From Fasciola hepatica (lineage: Eukaryota > Platyhelminthes > Trematoda > Plagiorchiida > Fasciolidae): a DNA stretch of 64,000 nt. The notes beneath the pieces were generated by a model. That model saw nothing but the letters and a program-made list of their open reading frames with translations. It searched no databases and was not told the DNA's origin. Below are positions 26,065-41,800 of this stretch, piece after piece (positions within the stretch are counted from its first letter, which is position 1; every line of letters begins with the position of its first letter). The stretch covers positions 21,222,501 through 21,286,500 of the forward strand of contig CANUEZ040000067.1 in the NCBI GenBank assembly GCA_948099385.1, given 5' to 3'. A program made the position numbers and the translations under genes.

Positions 26065-28470
26065 AACAACCCGCTTCCCACACAGCGATCGACTCCTATG
26101 ATGGATGACTTCTCTGTAGGGGCCTAAGTACAACGAAGGCATTCCGTTATGAACAACCTACAGAGCTTGGTTATTATTTGCAATTGAGTAGTAGGAGATT
26201 AGATTTGTATATAATATGATTCATCATGCAGCTTGAACGCTCAACTCACCATTGAAAACGATGGAAGCACTGTTCAGCTGTTTCATCCTTGTTGGGAATC
26301 ATCAGCAGTGCACATCCACCGAGCCCCCACGGGGACTCGAACTCGGGGTGAACGATTGTGAATCGATCACCTTAACCACAAGGCTATCCGGGTTGGCTCT
26401 CAACGGTTTGCTGAACATCTACACTACATGATATAGCACCCTTCCGTCACTGGCTTTTGAACGGTAACAACCCGCTTCCCACACAGCGATCGACTCCTAT
26501 GATGGATGACTTCTCTGTAGGGGCCTAAGTACAACGAACGCATTCCGTTATGAACAACCTACAGAGCTTGGTTATTATTTGCAATTGAGTAGTAGGAGAT
26601 TAGATTTGTATATAATATGATTCATCATGCAGCTTGAACGCTCAACTCACCATTGAAAACGATGGAAGCACTGTACAGCTGTTTCATCCTTGTTGGGAAT
26701 CATCAGCAGTGCACATCCACCGAGCCCCCACGGGGACTCGAACTCGGGGTGAACGATTGTGAATCGAACACCTTAACCACAAGGCTATCCGGGTTGGCTC
26801 TCAACGGTTTGCTGAACATCAACACTACATGATATAACACCCTTCCGTCACTGGCTTTTGAACGGTAACAACCCGCTTCCCACACAGCGATCGACTCCTA
26901 TGATGGATGACTTCTCTGTAGGGGCCTAAGTACAACGAACGCATTCCATTATGAACAACCTACAGAGCTTGGTTATTATTTGCAATTGAGTAGTAGGAGA
27001 TTAGATTTGTATATAATATGATTCATCATGCAGCTTGAACGCTCAACTCACCATTGAAAACGATGGAAGCACTGTACAGCTGTTTCATCCTTGTTGGGAA
27101 TCATCAGCAGTGCACATCCACCGAGCCCCCACGGGGACTTGAACCCGGGGTGAACGATTGTGAATCGATCACCTTAACCACAAGGCTATCCGGGTTGGCT
27201 CTCAACGGTTTGCTGAACATCTACACTACATGATATAGCACCCTTCCGTCACTGGCTTTTGAACGGTAACAACCCGCTTCCCACACAGCGATCGACTCCT
27301 ATGATGGATGACGTCTCTGTAGGGGCCTAAGTACAACGAACGCATTCCGTTATGAACAACCTACAGAGCTTGGTTATTATTTGCAATTGAGTAGTAGGAG
27401 ATTAGATTTGTATATAATATGATTCATCATGCAGCTTGAACGCTCAACTCACCATTGAAAACGATGGAAGCACTGTACAGCTGTTTCATCCTTGTTGGGA
27501 ATCATCAGCAGTGCACATCCACCGAGCCCCCACGGGGACTCGAACCCGGGGTGAACGATTGTGAATCGAACACCTTAACCACAAGGCTATCCGGGTTGGC
27601 TCTCAACGGTTTGCTGAACATCTACACTACATGATATAGCACCCTTCCGTCACTGGCTTTTGAACGGTAACAACCCGCTTCCCACACAGCGATCGACTCC
27701 TATGATGGATGACTTCTCTGTAGGGGCCTAAGTACAACGAACGCATTCCGTTATGAACAACCTACAGAGCTTGGTTATTATTTGCAATTGAGTAGTAGGA
27801 GATTAGATTTGTATATAATATGATTCATGATGCAGCTTGAACGCTCAACTCACCATTGAAAACGATGGAAGCAATGTACAGCTGTTTCATCCTTGTTGGG
27901 AATCATCAGCAGTGCACATCCACCGAGCCCCCACGGGGACTCGAACCCGGGGTGAACGATTGTGAATCAATCACCTTAACCACAAGGCTATCCGGGTTGG
28001 CTCTCAACGGTTTGCTGAACATCTACACTACATGATATAGCACCCTTCCTTCACTGGCTTTTGAACGGTAACAACCCACTTCCCACACAGCGATCGACTC
28101 CTATGATGGATGACTTCTCTGTAGGGGCCTAAGTACAACGAAGGCATTCCGTTATGAACAACCTACAGAGCTTGGTTATTATTTGCAATTGAGTAGTAGG
28201 AGATTAGATTTGTATATAATATGATTCATCATGCAGCTTGAACGCTCAACTCACCATTGAAAACGATGGAAGCACTGTACAGCTGTTTCATCCTTGTTGG
28301 GAATCATCAGCAGTGCACATCCACCGAGCCCCCACGGGGACTCGAACTCGGGGTGAACGATTGTGAATCGAACACCTTAACCACAAGGCTATCCGGGTTG
28401 GCTCTCAACGGTTTGCTGAACATCTACACTACATGATATAGCACCCTTCCGTCACTGGCTTTTGAACGGT

Positions 28471-30074
28471 AACAACCCGCTTCCCACACAGCGATCGACT
28501 CCTATGGTGGATGACTTCTCTGTAGGGGCCTAAGTACAACGAAGGCATTCCGTTATGAACAACCTACAGAGCTTGGTTATTATTTGCAATTGAGTAGTAG
28601 GAGATTAGATTTGTATATAATATGATTCATCATGCAGCTTGAACGCTCAACTCACCATTGAAAACGATGGAAGCACTGTTCAGCTGTTTCATCCTTGTTG
28701 GGAATCATCAGCAGTGCACATCCACCGAGCCCCCACGGGGACTCGAACTCGGGGTGAACGATTGTGAATCGAACACCTTAACCACAAGGCTATCCGGGTT
28801 GGCTCTCAACGGTTTGCTGAACATCTACACTACACGCTTTAGCACCCTTCCGTCACTGGCTTTTGAACGGTAACAACCCACTTCCCACACAGCGATCGAC
28901 TCCTATGATGGATGACGTCTCTGTAGGGGCCTAAGTACAACGAAGGCATTCCGTTATGAACAACCTACAGAGCTTGGTTATTATTTGCAATTGAGTAGTA
29001 GGAGATTAGATTTGTATATAATATGATTCATCATGCAGCTTGAACGCTCAACTCACCATTGAAAACGATGGAAGCACTGTACAGCTGTTTCATCCTTGTT
29101 GGGAATCATCAGCAGTGCACATCCACCGAGCCCCCACGGGGACTCGAACTCGGGGTGAACGATTGTGAATCGAACACCTTAACCACAAGGCTATCCGGGT
29201 TGGCTCTCAACGGTTTGCTGAACATCTACACTACATGATATAGCACCCTTCCGTCACTGGCTTTTGAACGGTAACAACCCGCTTCCCACACAGCGATCGA
29301 CTCCTATGATGGATGACTTCTCTGTAGGGGCCTAAGTACAACGAAGGCATTCCGTTATGAACAACCTACAGAGCTTGGTTATTATTTGCAATTGAGTAGT
29401 AGGAGATTAGATTTGTATATAATATGATTCATCATGCAGCTTGAACGCTCAACTCACCATTGAAAACGATGGAAGCACTGTTCAGCTGTTTCATCCTTGT
29501 TGGGAATCGTCATCAGTGCACATCCACCGAGCCCCCACGGGGACTCGAACTCGGGGTGAACGATTGTGAATCGAACACCTTAACCACAAGGCTATCCGGG
29601 TTGGCTCTCAACGGTTTGCTGAACATCTACACTACACGCTTTAGCACCCTTCCGTCACTGGCTTTTGAACGGTAACAACCCACTTCCCACACAGCGATCG
29701 ACTCCTATGATGGATGACGTCTCTGTAGGGGCCTAAGTACAACGAAGGCATTCCGTTATGAACAACCTACAGAGCTTGGTTATTATTTGCAATTGAGTAG
29801 TAGGAGATTAGATTTGTATATAATATGATTCATCATGCAGCTTGAACGCTCAACTCACCATTGAAAACGATGGAAGCACTGTACAGCTGTTTCATCCTTG
29901 TTGGGAATCATCAGCAGTGCACATCCACCGAGCCCCCACGGGGACTCGAACCCGGGGTGAACGATTGTGAGTCGAACACCTTAACCACAAGGCTAACCGG
30001 GTTGGCTCTCAACGGTTTGCTGAACATCTACACTACATGATATAGCACCCTTCCGTCATCGGCTTTTGAACGGT
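28471..30074. repeat. Two-unit higher-order repeat marked by ACGCTTTAGC
   Basis: Copies k=71 and k=73 share CACGCTTTAGC (instead of CATGATATAGC) and the U16.1 ribozyme change. The copies after each, k=72 and k=74, share CCCACTTCC and GATGACGTC. The 802-bp block therefore occurs twice in tandem. A related TGCTTTAGC occurs once more in k=85. The CTTTAGC change opens longer plus-strand reading frames, which are side effects rather than genes. Confidence 0.75.
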
Positions 30075-32079
30075 AACAACCCGCTTCCCACACAGCGATC
30101 GACTCCTATGATGGATGACGTCTCTGTAGGGGCCTAAGTACAACGAAGGCATTCCGTTATGAACAACCTACAGAGCTTGGTTATTATTTGCAATTGAGTA
30201 GTAGGAGATTAGATTTGTATATAATATGATTCATCATGCAGCTTGAACGCTCAACTCACCATAGAAAACGATGGAAGCACTGTACAGCTGTTTCATCCTT
30301 GTTGGGAATCATCAGCAGTGCACATCCACCGAGCCCCCACGGGGACTCGAACCCGGGGTGAACGATTGTGAATCGATCACCTTAACCACAAGGCTATCCG
30401 GGTTGGCTCTCAACGGTTTGCTGAACATCTACACTACATGATATAGCACCCTTCCGTCACTGGCTTTTGAACGGTAACAACCCACTTCCCACACAGCGAT
30501 CGACTCCTATGATGGATGACGTCTCTGTAGGGGCCTAAGTACAACGAAGGCATTCCGTTATGAACAACCTACAGAGCTTGGTTATTATTTGCAATTGAGT
30601 AGTAGGAGATTAGATTTGTATATAATATGATTCACCATGCAGCTTGAACGCTCAACTCACCATAGAAAACGATGGAAGCACTGTACAGCTGTTTCATCCT
30701 TGTTGGGAATCATCAGCAGTGCACATCCACCAAGCCCCCACGGGGACTCGAACCCGGGGTGACCGATTGTGAGTCGAACACCTTAACCACAAGGCTATCC
30801 GGGTTGGCTCTCAACGGTTTGCTGAACATCTACACTACATGATATAGCACCCTTCCGTCACTGGCTTTTGAACGGTAACAACCCGCTTCCCACACAGCGA
30901 TCGACTCCTATGATGGATGACTTCTCTGTAGGTGCCTAAGTACAACGAAGGCATTCCGTTATGAACAACCTACAGAGCTTGGTTATTATTTGCAATTGAG
31001 TAGTAGGAGATTAGATTTGTATATAATATGATTCATCATGCAGCTTGAACGCTCAACTCACCATTGAAAACGATGGAAGCACTGTACAGCTGTTTCATCC
31101 TTGTTGGGAATCATCAGCAGTGCACATCCACCGAGCCCCCACGGGGACTCGAACCCGGGGTGAACGATTGTGAATCGAACACCTTAACCACAAGGCTATC
31201 CGGGTTGGCTCTCAACGGTTTGCTGAACATCTACACTACATGATATAGCACCCTTCCGTCACTGGCTTTTGAACGGTAACAACCCACTTCCCACACAGCG
31301 ATCGACTCCTATGATGGATGACTTCTCTGTAGGGGCCTAAGTACAACGAACGCATTCCGTTATGAACAACCTACAGAGCTTGGTTATTATTTGCAATTGA
31401 GTAGTAGGAGATTAGATTTGTATATAATATGATTCATCATGCAGCTTGAACGCTCAACTCACCATTGAAAACGATGGAAGCACTGTACAGCTGTTTCATC
31501 CTTGTTGGGAATCATCAGCAATGCACATCCACCGAGCCCCCACGGGGACTCGAACCCGGGGTGACCGATTGTGAGTCGAACACCTTAACCACAAGGCTAT
31601 CCGGGTTGGCTCTCAACGGTTTGCTGAACATCTACACTACATGATATACCACCCTTCCGTCACTGGCTTTTGAACGGTAACAACCCGCTTCCCACACAGC
31701 GATCGACTCCTATGATGGATGACTTCTCTGTAGGGGCCTAAGTACAACGAAGGCATTCCGTTATGAACAACCTACAGAGCTTGGTTATTATTTGCAATTG
31801 AGTAGTAGGAGATTAGATTTGTATATAATATGATTCATCATGCAGCTTGAACGCTCAACTCACCATTGAAAACGATGGAAGCACTGTACAGCTGTTTCAT
31901 CCTTGTTGGGAATCATCAGCAGTGCACATCCACCGAGCCCCCACGGGGACTCGAACCCGGGGTGACCGATTGTGAGTCGAACACCTTAACCACAAGGCTA
32001 TCCGGGTTGGCTCTCAACGGTTTGCTGAACATCTACACTACATGATATAGCACCCTTCCGTCACTGGCTTTTGAACGGT

Positions 32080-34084
32080 AACAACCCGCTTCCCACACAG
32101 CGATCGACTCTTATGATGGATGACTTCTCTGTAGGGGCCTAAGTACAACGAAGGCATTCCGTTATGAACAACCTACAGAGCTTGGTTATTATTTGCAATT
32201 GAGTAGTAGGAGATTAGATTTGTATATAATATGATTCATCATGCAGCTTGAACGCTCAACTCACCATTGAAAACGATGGAAGCACTGTACAGCTGTTTCA
32301 TCCTTGTTGGGAGTCATCAGCAGTGCACATCCACCGAGCCCCCACGGGGACTCGAACTCGGGGTGAACGATTGTGAATCGAACACCTTAACAACAAGGCT
32401 ATCCGGGTTGGCTCTCAACGGTTTGCTGAACATCTACACTACATGATATAGCACCCTTCCGTCACTGGCTTTTGAACGGTAACCACCCACTTCCCACACA
32501 GCGATCGACTCCTATGGTGGATGACTTCTCTGTAGGGGCCTAAGTACAACGAAGGCATTCCGTTATGAACAACCTACAGAGCTTGGTTAATATTTGCAAT
32601 TGAGTAGTAGGAGATTAGATTTGTATATAATATGATTCATCATGCAGCTTGAACGCTCAACTCACCATTGAAAACGATGGAAGCACTGTACAGCTGTTTC
32701 ATCCTTGTTGGGAATCATCAGCAGTGCACATCCACCGAGCCCCCACGGGGACTCGAACCCGGGGTGACCGATTGTGAATCGAACACCTTAACCACAAGGC
32801 TATCCGGGTTGGCTCTCAACGGTTTGCTGAACATCTACACTACATGATATAGCACCCTTCCGTCACTGGCTTTTGAACGGTAACAACCCACTTCCCACAC
32901 AGCGATCGACTCCTATGATGGATGACTTCTCTGTAGGGGCCTAAGTACAACGAAGGCATTCCGTTATGAACAACCTACAGAGCTTGGTTATTATTTGCAA
33001 TTGAGTAGTAGGAGATTAGATTTGTATATAATATGATTCATGATGCAGCTTGAACGCTCAACTCACCATTGAAAACGATGGAAGCACTGTACAGCTGTTT
33101 CATCCTTGTTGGGAGTCATCAGCAGTGCACATCCACCGAGCCCCCACGGGGACTCGAACTCGGGGTGAACGATTGTGAATCGAACACCTTAACAACAAGG
33201 CTATCCGGGTTGGCTCTCAACGGTTTGCTGAACATCTACACTACATGATATAGCACCCTTCCGTCACTGGCTTTTGAACGGTAACAACCCACTTCCCACA
33301 CAGCGATCGACTCCTATGATGGATGACTTCTCTGTAGGGGCCTAAGTACAACGAAGGCATTCCGTCATGAACAACCTACAGAGCTTGGTTATTATTTGCA
33401 ATTGAGTAGTAGGAGATTAGATTTGTATATAATATGATTCATCATGCAGCTTGAACGCTCAACTCACCATTGAAAACGATGGAAGCACTGTACAGCTGTT
33501 TCATCCTTGTTGGGAATCATCAGCAGTGCACATCCACCGAGCCCCCACGGGGACTCGAACCCGGGGTGAACGATTGTGAATCGAACACCTTAACCACAAG
33601 GCTATCCGGGTTGGCTCTCAACGGTTTGCTGAACATCTACACTACATGATATACCACCCTTCCGTCACTGGCTTTTGAACGGTAACAACCCGCTTCCCAC
33701 ACAGCGATCGACTCCTATGATGGATGACTTCTCTGTAGGGGCCTAAGTACAACGAAGGCATTCCGTTATGAACAACCTACAGAGCTTGGTTATTATTTGC
33801 AATTGAGTAGTAGGAGATTAGATTTGTATATAATATGATTCACCATGCAGCTTGAACGCTCAACTCACCATTGAAAACGATGGAAGCACTGTACAGCTGT
33901 TTCATCCTTGTTGGGAGTCATCAGCAGTGCACATCCACCGAGCCCCCACGGGGACTCGAACTCGGGGTGAACGATTGTGAATCGAACACCTTAACAACAA
34001 GGCTATCCGGGTTGGCTCTCAACGGTTTGCTGAACATCTACACTACATGATATAACACCCTTCCGTCACTGGCTTTTGAACGGT
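32080..34084. repeat. Alternating two-unit pattern marked by GGGAGTC and AACAACAAGG
   Basis: Copies k=80, 82 and 84 share two changes in the same unit: A-to-G at unit 234 (stem II base 10.1 of the hammerhead) and CCACAAGG to CAACAAGG in the A box. Copies k=81 and 83 lack both. This is an 802-bp periodicity with a linked ribozyme and promoter allele. Confidence 0.75.
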
Positions 34085-35688
34085 AACAACCCGCTTCCCA
34101 CACAGCGATCGACTCCTATGATGGATGACTTCTCTGTAGGGGCCTAAGTACAACGAAGGCATTCCGTTATGAACAACCTACAGAGCTTGGTTAATATTTG
34201 CAATTGAGTAGTAGGAGATTAGATTTGTATATAATATGATTCATCATGCAGCTTGAACGCTCAACTCACCATTGAAAACGATGGATGCACTGTACAGCTG
34301 TTTCATCCTTGTTGGGAATCATCAGCAGTGCACATCCACCGAGCCCCCACGGGGACTCGAACTCGGGGTGAACGATTGTGAATCGAACACCTTAACCACA
34401 AGGCTATCCGGGTTGGCTCTGAACGGTTTGCTGAACATCTACACTACATGCTTTAGCACCCTTCCGTCACTGGCTTTTGAACGGTAACAACCCACTTCCC
34501 ACACAGCGATCGACTCCTATGATGGATGACGTCTCTGTAGGGGCCTAAGTACAACGAACGCATTCCGTTATGAACAACCTACAGAGCTTGGTTATTATTT
34601 GCAATTGAGTAGTAGGAGATTAGATTTGTATATAATATGATTCATCATGCAGCTTGAACGCTCAACTCACCATTGAAAACGATGGAAGCACTGTACAGCT
34701 GTTTCATCCTTGTTGGGAATCATCAGCAGTGCACATCCACCGAGCCCCCACGGGGACTCGAACCCGGGGTGAACGATTGTGAATCGAACACCTTAACCAC
34801 AAGGCTATCCGGGTTGGCTCTCAACGGTTTGCTGAACATCTACACTACATGATATAGCACCCTTCCGTCACTGGCTTTTGAACGGTAACAACCCACTTCC
34901 CACACAGCGATCGACTCCTATGATGGATGACTTCTCTGTAGGGGCCTAAGTACAACGAAGGCATTCCGTTATGAACAACCTACAGAGCTTGGTTATTATT
35001 TGCAATTGAGTAGTAGGAGATTAGATTTGTATATAATATGATTCATGATGCAGCTTGAACGCTCAACTCACCATTGAAAACGATGGAAGCACTGTACAGC
35101 TGTTTCATCCTTGTTGGGAGTCATCAGCAGTGCACATCCACCGAGCCCCCACGGGGACTCGAACTCGGGGTGAACGATTGTGAATCGAACACCTTAACCA
35201 CAAGGCTATCCGGGTTGGCTCTCAACGGTTTGCTGAACATCTACACTACATGATATAGCACCCTTCCGTCACTGGCTTTTGAACGGTAACAACCCACTTC
35301 CCACACAGCGATCGACTCCTATGATGGATGACTTCTCTGTAGGGGCCTAAGTACAACGAACGCATTCCGTTATGAACAACCTACAGAGCTTGGTTATTAT
35401 TTGCAATTGAGTAGTAGGAGATTAGATTTGTATATAATATGATTCATCATGCAGCTTGAACGCTCAACTCACCATTGAAAACGATGGAAGCACTGTACAG
35501 CTGTTTCATCCTTGTTGGGAATCATCAGCAGTGCACATCCACCGAGCCCCCACGGGGACTCGAACCCGGGGTGAACGATTGTGAATCGAACACCTTAACC
35601 ACAAGGCTATCCGGGTTGGCTCTCAACGGTTTGCTGAACATCTACACTACATGATATAGCACCCTTCCGTCACTGGCTTTTGAACGGT

Positions 35689-38600
35689 AACAACCCACTT
35701 CCCACACAGCGATCGACTCCTATGATGGATGACTTCTCTGTAGGGGCCTAAGTACAACGAAGGCATTCCGTTATGAACAACCTACAGAGCTTGGTTATTA
35801 TTTGCAATTGAGTAGTAGGAGATTAGATTTGTATATAATATGATTCATCATGCAGCTTGAACGCTCAACTCACCATTGAAAACGATGGATGCACTGTACA
35901 GCTGTTTCATCCTTGTTGGGAATCATCAGCAGTGCACATCCACCGAGCCCCCACGGGGACTCGAACCCGGGGTGAACGATTGTGAATCGAACACCTTAAC
36001 CACAAGGCTATCCGGGTTGGCTCTCAACGGTTTGCTGAACATGTACACTACATGATATAGCACCCTTCCGTCACTGGCTTTTGAACGGTAACAACCCGCT
36101 TCCCACACAGCGATCGACTCCTATGATGGATGACTTCTCTGTAGGGGCCTAAGTACAACGAACGCATTCCGTTATGAACAACCTACAGAGCTTGGTTATT
36201 ATTTGCAATTGAGTAGTAGGAGATTAGATTTGTATATAATATGATTCATCATGCAGCTTGAACGCTCAACTCACCATTGAAAACGATGGAAGCACTGTAC
36301 AGCTGTTTCATCCTTGTTGGGAATCATCAGCAGTGCACATCCACCGAGCCCCCACGGGGACTCGAACCCGGGGTGAACGATTGTGAATCGAACACCTTAA
36401 CCACAAGGCTATCCGGGTTGGCTCTCAACGGTTTGCTGAACATCTACACTGCATGATATAGCACCCTTCCGTCACTGGCTTTTGAACGGTAACAACCCAC
36501 TTCCCACACAGCGATCGACTCCTATGATGGATGACTTCTCTGTAGGGGCCTAAGTACAACGAAGGCATTCCGTTATGAACAACCTACAGAGCTTGGTTAT
36601 TATTTGCAATTGAGTAGTAGGAGATTAGATTTGTATATAATATGATTCATCATGCAACTTGAACGCTCAACTCACCATAGAAAACGATGGAAGCACTGTA
36701 CAGCTGTTTCATCCTTGTTGGGTATCATCAGCAGTGCACATCCACCGAGCCCCCACGGGGACTCGAACCCAGGGTGAACGATTGTGAATCGAACAACTTA
36801 ACCACAAGGCTATCCGGGTTGGCTCACAACGGTTTGCTGAACATCTACACTACATGATATAGCACCCTTCCGTCACTGGCTTTTGAACGGTAACAACCCG
36901 CTTCCCACACAGCGATCGACTCCTATGATGGATGACTTCTCTGTAGGGGCCTAAGTACAACGAAGGCATTCCGTTATGAACAACCTACAGAGCTTAGTTA
37001 TTATTTGCAATTGAGTAGTAGGAGATTAGATTTGTATATAATATGATTCATGATGCAGCTTGAACGCTCAACTCACCATTGAAAACGATGGAAGCACTGT
37101 ACAGCTGTTTCATCCTTGTTGGGAATCATCAGCAGTGCACATCCACCGAGCCCCCACGGGGACTCGAACCCGGGGTGAACGATTGTGAATCGATCACCTT
37201 AACCACAAGGCTATCCGGGTTGGCTCTCAACGGTTTGCTGAACATCTACACTACATGATATAGCACCCTTCCGTCACTGGCTTTTGAACGGTAACAACCC
37301 ACTTCCCACACAGCGATCGACTCCTATGATGGATGACTTCTCTGTAGGGGCCTAAGTACAACGAAGGCATTCCGTTATGAACAACCTACAGAGCTTGGTT
37401 ATTATTTGCAATTGAGTAGTAGGAGATTAGATTTGTATATAATATGATTCATCATGCAGCTTGAACGCTCAACTCACCATTGAAAACGATGGATGCACTG
37501 TACAGCTGTTTCATCCTTGTTGGGAATCATCAGCAGTGCACATCCACCGAGCCCCCACGGGGACTCGAACCCGGGGTGAACGATTGTGAATCGAACACCT
37601 TAACCACAAGGCTATCCGGGTTGGCTCTCAACGGTTTGCTGAACATCTACACTACATGATATAACACCCTTCCGTCACTGGCTTTTGAACGGTAACAACC
37701 CGCTTCCCACACAGCGATCCACTCCTATGATGGATGACTTCTCTGTAGGGGCCTAAGTACAACGAAGGCATTCCGTTATGAACAACCTACAGAGCTTGGT
37801 TATTATTTGCAATTGAGTAGTAGGAGATTAGATTTGTATATAATATGATTCATCATGCAGCTTGAACGCTCAACTCACCATTGAAAACGATGGAAGCAAT
37901 GTACAGCTGTTTCATCCTTGTTGGGAATCATCAGCAGTGCACATCCACCGAGCCCCCACGGGGACTCGAACTCGGGGTGAACGATTGTGAATCGAACACC
38001 TTAACCACAAGGCTATCCGGGTTGGCTCTCAACGGTTTGCTGAACATCTACACTGCATGATATAGCACCCTTCCGTCACTGGCTTTTGAACGGTAACAAC
38101 CCACTTCCCACACAGCGATCGACTCCTATGATGGATGACTTCTCTGTAGGGGCCTTAGTACAACGAAGGCATTCCGTTATGAACAACCTACAGAGCTTGG
38201 TTATTATTTGCAATTGAGTAGTAGGAGATTAGATTTGTATATAATATGATTCATCATGCAACTTGAACGCTCAACTCACCATAGAAAACGATGGAAGCAC
38301 TGTACAGCTGTTTCATCCTTGTTGGGTATCATCAGCAGTGCACATCCACCGAGCCCCCACGGGGACTCGAACCCGGGGTGAACGATTGTGAATCGAACAA
38401 CTTAACCACAAGGCTATCCGGGTTGGCTCACAACGGTTTGCTGAACATCTACACTACATGATATAGCACCCTTCCGTCACTGGCTTTTGAACGGTAACAA
38501 CCCGCTTCCCACACAGCGATCGACTCCTATGATGGATGACTTCTCCGTAGGGGCCTAAGTACAACGAAGGCATTCCGTTATGAACAACCTACAGAGCTTG

Positions 38601-38896
38601 GTTATTATTTGCAATTGAGTAGTAGGAGATTAGATTTGTATATAATATGATTCATCATGCAGCTTGAACGCTCAACTCACCATTGAAAACGATGGAAGCA
38701 CTGTTCAGCTGTTTCATCCTTGTTGGGAATCATGAGCAGTGCACATCCATCGAGCCCCCACGGGGACTCGACCCCGGGGTGAACGATTGTGAATCGAACA
38801 CCTTAACCACAAGGCTATCCGGGTTGGCTCTCAACGGTTTGCTGAACATCTACACTGCATGATATAGCACCCTTCCGTCACTGGCTTTTGAACGGT
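35689..38896. repeat. Four-unit (1604-bp) higher-order repeat, two copies
   Basis: Copies k=89-92 are echoed by k=93-96. k=89 and 93 share GATGGATGC. k=90 and 94 share ACTGCATG. k=91 and 95 share a distinctive set: GCAACTTG, CCATAG, GGGTATC, CAACTTAACC and CTCACAACGG. The fourth members are less alike; k=96 is disabled in the ribozyme at both U16.1 and G5. The k=91/95 type has a stem II mismatch (A against A). Confidence 0.75.
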
Positions 38897-41800
38897 AACA
38901 ACCCACTTCCCACACAGCGATCGACTCCTATGATGGATGACTTCTCTGTAGGGGCCTAAGTACAACGAAGGCATTCCGTTATGAACAACCTACAGAGCTT
39001 GGTTATTATTTGCAATTGAGTAGTAGGAGATTAGATTTGTATATAATATGATTCACCATGCAGCTTGAACGCTCAACTCACCATTGAAAACGATGGAAGC
39101 ACTGTACAGCTGTTTCATCCTTGTTGGGAATCATGAGCAGTGCACATCCACCGAGCCCCCACGGGGACTCGAACTCGGGGTGAACGATTGTGAATCGAAC
39201 ACCTTAACCACAAGGCTATCCGGGTTGGCTCTCAACGGTTTGCTGAACATGTACACTACATGATATAGCACCCTTCCGTCACTGGCTTTTGAACGGTAAC
39301 AACCCACTTCCCACACAGCGATCGACTCCTATGATGGATGACTTCTCTGTAGGGGCCTAAGTACAACGAAGGCATTCCGTTATGAACAACCTACAGAGCT
39401 TGGTTATTATTTGCAATTGAGTAGTAGGAGATTAGATTTGTATATAATATGATTCACCATGCAGCTTGAACGCTCAACTCACCATTGAAAACGATGGAAG
39501 CACTGTACAGCTGTTTCATCCTTGTTGGGAATCATCAGCAGTGCACATCCACCGAGCCCCCACGGGGACTCGAACTCGGGGTGAACGATTGTGAATCGAA
39601 CACCTTAACCACAAGGCTATCCGGGTTGGCTCTCAACGGTTTGCTGAACATCTACACTACATGATATAGCACCCTTCCGTCACTGGCTTTTGAACGGTAA
39701 CAACCCGCTTCCCACACAGCGATCGACTCCTATGATGGATGACTTCTCTGTAGGGGCCTAAGTACAACGAACGCATTCCGTTATGAACAACCTACAGAGC
39801 TTGGTTATTATTTGCAATTGAGTAGTAGGAGATTAGATTTGTATATAATATGATTCATCATGCAGCTTGAACGCTCAACTCACCATTGAAAACGATGGAA
39901 GCACTGTACAGCTGTTTCATCCTTGTTGGGAATCATCAGCAGTGCACATCCACCGAGCCCCCACGGGGACTCGAACCCGGGGTGAACAATTGTGAATCGA
40001 ACAACTTAACCACAAGGCTATCCGGGTTGGCTCACAACGGTTTGCTGAACATCTACACTACATGATATAGCACCCTTCCGTCACTGGCTTTTGAACGGTA
40101 ACAACCCGCTTCCCACACAGCGATCGACTCCTATGATGGATGACTTCTCTGTAGGGGCCTAAGTACAACGAACGCATTCCGTTATGAACAACCTACAGAG
40201 CTTGGTTATTATTTGCAATTGAGTAGTAGGAGATTAGATTTGTATATAATATGATTCATCATGCAGCTTGAACGCTCAACTCACCATTGAAAACGATGGA
40301 TGCACTGTACAGCTGTTTCATCCTTGTTGGGAATCATCAGCAGTGCACATCCACCGAGCCCCCACGGGGACTCGAACCCGGGGTGAACGATTGTGAATCG
40401 AACACCTTAACCACAAGGCTATCCGGGTTGGCTCTCAACGGTTTGCTGAACATCTACACTACATGATATAGCACCCTTCCGTCACTGGCTTTTGAACGGT
40501 AACAACCCACTTCCCACACAGCGATCGACTCCTATGATGGATGACTTCTCTGTAGGGGCCTAAGTACAACGAAGGCATTCCGTTATGAACAACCTACAGA
40601 GCTTGGTTATTATTTGCAATTGAGTAGTAGGAGATTAGATTTGTATATAATATGATTCATCATGCAGCTTGAACGCTCAACTCACCATTGAAAACGATGG
40701 AAGCACTGTACAGCTGTTTCATCCTTGTTGGGAATCATCAGCAGTGCACATCCACCGAGCCCCCACGGGGACTCGAACCCGGGGTGAACGATTGTGAATC
40801 GAACACCTTAACCACAAGGCTATCCGGGTTGGCTCTCAACGGTTTGCTGAACATGTACACTACATGATATAGCACCCTTCCGTCACTGGCTTTTGAACGG
40901 TAACAACCCGCTTCCCACACAGCGATCGACTCCTATGATGGATGACTTCTCTGTAGGGGCCTAAGTACAACGAAGGCATTCCGTTATGAACAACCTACAG
41001 AGCTTGGTTATTATTTGCAATTGAGTAGTAGGAGATTAGATTTGTATATAATATGATTCATCATGCAGCTTGAACGCTCAACTCACCATTGAAAACGATG
41101 GAAGCACTGTACAGCTGTTTCATCCTTGTTGGGAATCATCAGCAGTGCACATCCACCGAGCCCCCACGGGGACTCGAACCCGGGGTGAACGATTGTGAAT
41201 CGAACACCTTAACCACAAGGCTATCCGGGTTGGCTCTCAACGGTTTGCTGAACATCTTTACTACATGATATAGCACCCTTCCGTCACTGGCTTTTGAACG
41301 GTAACAACCCGCTTCCCACACAGCGATCGACTCCTATGATGGATGACTTCTCTGTAGGGGCCTAAGTACAACGAACGCATTCCGTTATGAACAACCTACA
41401 GAGCTTGGTTATTATTTGCAATTGAGTAGTAGGAGATTAGATTTGTATATAATATGATTCATCATGCAGCTTGAACGCTCAACTCACCATTGAAAACGAT
41501 GGATGCACTGTACAGCTGTTTCATCCTTGTTGGGAATCGTCATCAGTGCACATCCACCGAGCCCCCACGGGGACTCGAACTCGGGGTGAACGATTGTGAA
41601 TCGAACACCTTAACCACAAGGCTATCCGGGTTGGCTCTCAACGGTTTGCTGAACATCTACACTACATGATATAGCACCCTTCCGTCACTGGCTTTTGAAC
41701 GGTAACAACCCGCTTCCCACACAGCGATCGACTCCTATGATGGATGACTTCTCTGTAGGGGCCTAAGTACAACGAAGGCATTCCGTTATGAACAACCTAC

